NCBI GenBank assembly: GCA_002405565.1 | Contig: DHMB01000162.1 | Span: forward strand, 1-7,721 | DNA: 7,721 nucleotides | From: Clostridiales bacterium UBA4653 | GTDB taxonomy: Bacteria > Bacillota > Clostridia > Oscillospirales > CAG-272 | Direction: 5' to 3' | Part shown: one piece after another, positions 4,763 to 7,721 of the stretch | Numbering within the stretch: position 1 is the first letter of the stretch | Layout of the letters: each line of letters starts with the position of its first letter | The notes under the pieces: generated by a model | Told to the model about the DNA's origin: nothing | Databases searched by the model: none | The model's input: the letters and a program-made list of their open reading frames with translations, nothing else | Position numbers and translations under genes: made by a program

Positions 4763-6556
4763 ATGTATTATTCAGCAGGAACTTATGAATCATTCGCGCG
4801 CCCCGAAAAGCCGAAGGACGCCGATAAAAAATCGGCTTATATAATCGGCACCGGTCTTGCCGGACTTTCCGCGGCGTTCTATCTCGTCCGTGACGGTCAG
4901 GTCAAGGGCGAACACATTCATCTTCTTGAAAAGCTCGATCTTGCGGGCGGCAGCTGCGACGGTCGCAAGGATATAACAAAGGGATTCTTCATGCGCGGCG
5001 GCAGAGAAATGGACAACCATTTCGAATGTATGTGGGATATGTTCAGAGACGTACCGTCGATTGAAACGCCCGGAGTATCCGTGCTTGACGAATATTATTG
5101 GCTCAACAAGCACGACCCGAACTATTCCCTTTGCCGCGCGACGGTAAACCGCGGCGAGGACGCTCACACAGACAAAAAATTCGCCCTTGACAAGGAATCC
5201 GCAATGGCACTTTCAAAGCTCTTCATCACGCCCGAAAAGGATCTTGAAGACAAGAAGATTTCCGAGGTGCTTCCCGAATCGTTCTGGCAGACGAACTTCT
5301 GGCTCTATTGGCAGACGATGTTCGCTTTCCAGCGTTGGTCAAGCGCGCTCGAAATGAAGCGTTATCTTTGCAGATACGTTCATCATATCGACGGACTTCC
5401 CGATTTCAGCGCACTCCGCTTTACAAAGTACAATCAGTACGAAAGCATGATTCTTCCGCTTGTGAAATATCTTGAGAGTCACGGCGTGAAGATTGAATAC
5501 GGTATTGACGTCAAAAACGTTATAATCGAAACCGAGGGCGAAAAGAAAGTCGCAAAGCAGATCGTTTATGAAAAAGACGGCGAAAGACAGACGATCGACC
5601 TCATAGAGGATGACCTCGTATTCATCACAAACGGCTGTTGCACAGACACCTCCTGCTACGGCGATCAGACTCACGCTCCCGATCTTTCCGGAATCAAAAA
5701 CGGCAAGGGCGAGTCATGGGATATGTGGAAGGCGATCGCCGCTCAGGCACAGCACGGCGAGTTCGGCAATCCCGACGCATTCTGCAGCGACACAGACGCA
5801 ACAAACTGGATGAGCGCAACCGTTCAGACGTCGGACGAGGAAGTAATCCGTCACATAATGAACGTCTGCAAGCGTGACCCGCGCGAAGGAAAGGTCACAA
5901 CGGGCGGCATTGTCACCGTAAAGGACAGCACAGACAACTGGTATCTCTCCTGGACGATAAACCGTCAGCCGCAGTTCCGCGCGCAGGACAGAAACACTGT
6001 GCTCGTATGGCTTTATTCTCTCAACACAAACAAGGAAGGCAACTATGTAAAGAAGGCTATGAGAGATTGCACGGGCGAGGAAGTCTGCCGCGAATGGCTC
6101 TATCACATCGGCGTACCGGATGACAGAATCGAAGAGCTTGCAAAGAATGCCTGCAACACAACAACCTGCTATATGCCTTATATAAATGCGTTCTTCCAGC
6201 CGAGAAAGGAATCTGACAGACCGAAGGTTGTTCCGGACGGCGCCGTCAACTTTGCGTTCCTCGGTCAGTTTGCGAAAACTCCCCGCGACACCATCTTCAC
6301 AACGGAATATTCAATCCGCACGGGCATGGAAGCGGTTTATACCCTTCTCGACGTCGATCGTGGCGTGCCGGAGGTATGGGGCAGCAAATATGACGTCCGC
6401 GAGCTTCTCCGCGCCTGCTATTACGCAATAGACAAAAAGCCGATAACAGACGTAAAGCTCAGCTTCGGCGAAAAGGAATTGCTCAAAGTCGTTATGAAAA
6501 AGGTCAAAGGAACGGATGTCGAGCTTCTTCTCCGGGAAAGCGGACTTATAAAATAA
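4763..6556 (+). CDS. ohyA: Oleate hydratase (FAD-binding, 'myosin-cross-reactive antigen' family)
   Basis: The enzyme adds water across the cis-9 double bond of oleic and related unsaturated fatty acids to give 10-hydroxy fatty acids. In gut and Gram-positive bacteria this is linked to detoxification of host or dietary fatty acids at the membrane. The protein is 597 residues, the normal family length. It has a Rossmann FAD site, YIIGTGLAGLSAAFYL (26-41), with acidic E56 ending the second strand, then RGGREMDNHFECMWDMF (78-94). E82 there and Y201 in SALEMKRYLCRYVHHIDGLP match the active-site Glu and Tyr known from Staphylococcus aureus OhyA (E82, Y201). A further conserved stretch is TNGCCTDTSCYGDQTHAPDL. 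The start ATG has GAGGAGG 8 nt upstream. It is monocistronic with its own promoter, and the TetR gene upstream is its probable regulator. It appears intact. Confidence 0.96.
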   Translation: MYYSAGTYESFARPEKPKDADKKSAYIIGTGLAGLSAAFYLVRDGQVKGEHIHLLEKLDLAGGSCDGRKDITKGFFMRGGREMDNHFECMWDMFRDVPSIETPGVSVLDEYYWLNKHDPNYSLCRATVNRGEDAHTDKKFALDKESAMALSKLFITPEKDLEDKKISEVLPESFWQTNFWLYWQTMFAFQRWSSALEMKRYLCRYVHHIDGLPDFSALRFTKYNQYESMILPLVKYLESHGVKIEYGIDVKNVIIETEGEKKVAKQIVYEKDGERQTIDLIEDDLVFITNGCCTDTSCYGDQTHAPDLSGIKNGKGESWDMWKAIAAQAQHGEFGNPDAFCSDTDATNWMSATVQTSDEEVIRHIMNVCKRDPREGKVTTGGIVTVKDSTDNWYLSWTINRQPQFRAQDRNTVLVWLYSLNTNKEGNYVKKAMRDCTGEEVCREWLYHIGVPDDRIEELAKNACNTTTCYMPYINAFFQPRKESDRPKVVPDGAVNFAFLGQFAKTPRDTIFTTEYSIRTGMEAVYTLLDVDRGVPEVWGSKYDVRELLRACYYAIDKKPITDVKLSFGEKELLKVVMKKVKGTDVELLLRESGLIK

Positions 6557-6568
6557 TAAAATAATGAA

Positions 6569-6598
6569 GCCCTGCCTTTGCGACTGCAAAGGCGGGGC
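6569..6598. other. Strong GC-rich hairpin after ohyA, without T tract
   Basis: GCCCTGCCTTTGC (6569-6581) pairs over 13 positions (one G-T wobble) with GCAAAGGCGGGGC (6586-6598) around the 4-nt loop GACT. It starts 12 nt after the ohyA stop codon. No T run follows on the plus strand; on the minus strand a T-rich stretch follows the stem. It is likely a 3'-end stabilising structure or a non-canonical terminator for ohyA. Confidence 0.5.
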
Positions 6599-6675
6599 AC
6601 AGCTTTGCAAACGCATTGTTTTCAATCGTCAAAAATTCCCACTTATAAAAACACATAAGCAGAAAATAATAATAG

Positions 6676-6739
6676 CGGACAAAGCAAGTGATTGCAGCGT
6701 CCGAAAAGAGGCGTTTCAAAGGGCGATGTCTTCGGACGC
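6676..6739 (+). other. Mutually exclusive hairpins in the SASP leader region
   Basis: Segment CGGAC (6676-6680) can pair with GTCCG (6699-6703), enclosing a small GCAA-GTGA-TTGC hairpin (6684-6695). The same middle segment, as GCGTCCGAA (6697-6705), pairs perfectly over 9 bp with TTCGGACGC (6731-6739). The two folds compete. They lie 52-115 nt upstream of the SASP start in the 234-nt gap after ohyA, where I see no gene and no convincing promoter. No T tract follows, so this is not an obvious attenuator. It may influence mRNA stability or translation, or be protein-binding DNA. Confidence 0.4.
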
Positions 6740-6790
6740 GCAATATGAAAATGCCGAAAAACAACTAATATTATCAGGAGAACATTAAAG

Positions 6791-6988
6791 ATGGCAAGCA
6801 ATAAATCTCTCGTTCCCGAAGCTAAGGAAGCTCTCAGCAGATTCAAGATGGAAGCTGCAGGCGAAGTTGGCGTAAATCTTAAGCAGGGCTACAACGGTGA
6901 CCTCACAGCTAAACAGGCCGGTTCCGTTGGCGGTCAGATGGTTAAGAAGATGATCGAGTCTTACGAGAATTCGATCAAAACAAAGTAA
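6791..6988 (+). CDS. Alpha/beta-type small acid-soluble spore protein (SASP)
   Basis: This 65-residue protein saturates and protects forespore DNA, then is degraded at germination by the GPR protease to supply amino acids. The conserved core is clear: SLVPEAKEALSRFKMEAAGE (6-25), then YNGDLTAKQAGSVGGQMVKK (34-53), ending in a charged tail. The expected GPR cleavage site is E21-A22-A23, where the Bacillus type is E-I/F-A. The start ATG has AGGAG at 6776-6780, a rather long 10-nt spacing. Codons such as GCT, AAG and GTT recur, as expected of a highly expressed gene. It has its own terminator and lies beside spoIIR, another forespore gene. In other spore formers such genes use sigma-G; I could not find a convincing sigma-G promoter here. 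It cannot be matched by eye to one numbered ssp gene. Confidence 0.94.
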   Translation: MASNKSLVPEAKEALSRFKMEAAGEVGVNLKQGYNGDLTAKQAGSVGGQMVKKMIESYENSIKTK

Positions 6989-7015
6989 GATATAACCTAT
7001 CTCTACCTTTAATAA

Positions 7016-7050
7016 AAAGATCCCCGAAGATTTCCTTCGGGGATTTTTTT
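7016..7050 (+). terminator. Intrinsic terminator of the SASP gene
   Basis: ATCCCCGAAG (7020-7029) pairs perfectly with CTTCGGGGAT (7035-7044) around a 5-nt loop (ATTTC), followed by six further T residues. A-rich sequence precedes the stem. It lies about 30 nt after the SASP stop codon and isolates it from spoIIR. Confidence 0.92.
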
Positions 7051-7056
7051 GTAAAT

Positions 7057-7086
7057 GAATAAAGCGAAAAAACGTCGGCAAGAATA
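7057..7086 (+). promoter_or_regulatory. Candidate sigma-F promoter of spoIIR
   Basis: GGCAAGAATA (7077-7086) fits every position of the Bacillus sigma-F -10 consensus GGNRANANTW. GAATA (7057-7061), 15 nt upstream, matches four of five positions of the -35 consensus GYWTA. The expected start, near 7093, precedes the ribosome binding site. In B. subtilis spoIIR is a known sigma-F target, so the position makes biological sense. Confidence 0.6.
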
Positions 7087-7123
7087 TAAAAAACAAATTA
7101 CATAATCCAAAGGAGAAAATCAA

Positions 7124-7702
7124 ATGAAATTCATCGCCATATTTACATCCCTCGTCCTCTGCGTATGCATGATATGCTCTTTTATCCCTCTTGAAAACAG
7201 CAATATTTATAATGACACCGTCCGTCTGCATATCATTGCCGAATCGGATGACGCAGCCGATCAGCTGATAAAGCTGTCCCTGCGGGACGAAATTACAGGT
7301 TACATCTCCCGCCTTTCCGAAAATGCGGAAACCGCAGGCGAAGCCGCCCGCATTATCGGCGAGAATGTTGACGAAATAAGAAAATTTGCCGATGACGTGC
7401 TTGCAAGCCTCGGCTCGGACGCAAAAACAGAGGTCGTACTTTCAAGCGAATATTATCCGAGCAAAAACGCGGAAAATATCCGTCTCCCAGCCGGAACATA
7501 TACGTCGCTCAAAATCAAGATCGGTAAAGCCGAGGGGCACAACTGGTGGTGCGTGCTTTATCCCCAGCTTTCCAAAGGCACGGCAACCGTCGACGCCGCG
7601 CTCATAAAAACAGGCTTTTCCTCCGATCAGATCGAGCTTCTCACAGGCAACGACAAGGTAAAATACAAGCTCCGCTTCAAAATCCTCGAAATCTTCGGCT
7701 GA
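7124..7702 (+). CDS. spoIIR: Stage II sporulation protein R (SpoIIR)
   Basis: SpoIIR is made in the forespore and exported to the intermembrane space, where in B. subtilis it triggers the SpoIIGA protease to activate pro-sigma-E in the mother cell. This 192-residue copy has an N-terminal signal or anchor helix (residues 3-21). The family signature RLHIIAESDDAADQLIKLSL (34-53) follows, then RDEI. The C-terminal part has LPAGTYTSLKIKIGKAEG (121-138) and NWWCVLYP (140-147). Most family members continue as 'PLCF'; here it is PQLSKG, so the second conserved Cys is missing while C143 stays. The start ATG has AAAGGAG (7109-7115) 8 nt upstream. A good sigma-F promoter match lies upstream. The gene ends with TGA at 7700-7702. 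Confidence 0.93.
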   Translation: MKFIAIFTSLVLCVCMICSFIPLENSNIYNDTVRLHIIAESDDAADQLIKLSLRDEITGYISRLSENAETAGEAARIIGENVDEIRKFADDVLASLGSDAKTEVVLSSEYYPSKNAENIRLPAGTYTSLKIKIGKAEGHNWWCVLYPQLSKGTATVDAALIKTGFSSDQIELLTGNDKVKYKLRFKILEIFG

Positions 7703-7706
7703 CCTA

Positions 7707-7721
7707 CTTTTCTTTGAAAAG
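7707..7721. repeat. Short inverted repeat at the window edge
   Basis: CTTTTC / GAAAAG with a 3-nt loop begins 4 nt after the spoIIR stop and ends at the window edge. It may be the start of a terminator, but the downstream sequence needed to judge is absent. Confidence 0.25.

Noticed and set aside
6741..6773. Possible sigma-G promoter for the SASP gene (CAATA with ACTAATA 18 nt downstream)
   Set aside because: The -10 matches only 5 of 7 positions and would place the start site on top of the AGGAG ribosome binding site.
6564..6788. Plus-strand 74-codon open frame between ohyA and the SASP gene
   Set aside because: It starts inside the post-ohyA hairpin, has no ribosome binding site, and the predicted peptide resembles no known family; the region looks like structured non-coding leader.
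1..7721. CRISPR array, tRNA, rRNA, transposase or phage genes
   Set aside because: No regularly spaced direct repeats, cloverleaf-like sequences or mobile-element proteins were seen on either strand.

Overview
The window looks like chromosomal DNA from a spore-forming member of the Clostridia, probably a gut-type Oscillospirales/Ruminococcaceae-like lineage. The evidence is two sporulation genes (an alpha/beta-type small acid-soluble spore protein and spoIIR), strong AGGAGG-type ribosome binding sites, intrinsic terminators with T tracts, and protein families typical of that group. The genus assignment is inference only.

Left part, 1-2364, minus strand. The N-terminal part of mannonate dehydratase (uxuA) runs off the left edge and has its own clear promoter. 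To its right is a tight three-gene minus-strand operon, read from 2291 down to 427. It encodes a membrane protein fused to a flavodoxin-like domain, a small polytopic membrane protein of unknown function, and a Cys-rich DUF3795-like protein. A near-consensus TTGACA-17-TATAAA promoter lies upstream of it. Redox or electron-transfer chemistry is suggested but not shown.

Middle part, 2365-3942, plus strand. From an AT-rich divergent promoter region, a single gene encodes a TIR-domain protein. The TIR domain keeps the family's putative NADase glutamate and is followed by a short TPR-like helical segment and about five membrane segments. No partner from known TIR defence systems (nucleotide cyclase, ThsA-like, SAVED) is visible. 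It is the best candidate here for an undescribed signalling or defence protein.

Right-middle part, 3943-6598, plus strand. A TetR-family regulator has a perfect inverted repeat framing its own -10 box, which suggests autoregulation. After an intrinsic terminator and a new promoter comes a complete oleate hydratase (ohyA). The pair is probably a fatty-acid-responsive regulator and its detoxifying target enzyme.

Right end, 6599-7721, plus strand. A structured leader precedes an alpha/beta SASP gene with a strong terminator. Next is spoIIR, preceded by a good match to the sigma-F promoter consensus, which fits its known forespore expression. Both genes act in the forespore: SpoIIR signals to the mother cell early, and the SASP coats spore DNA late.
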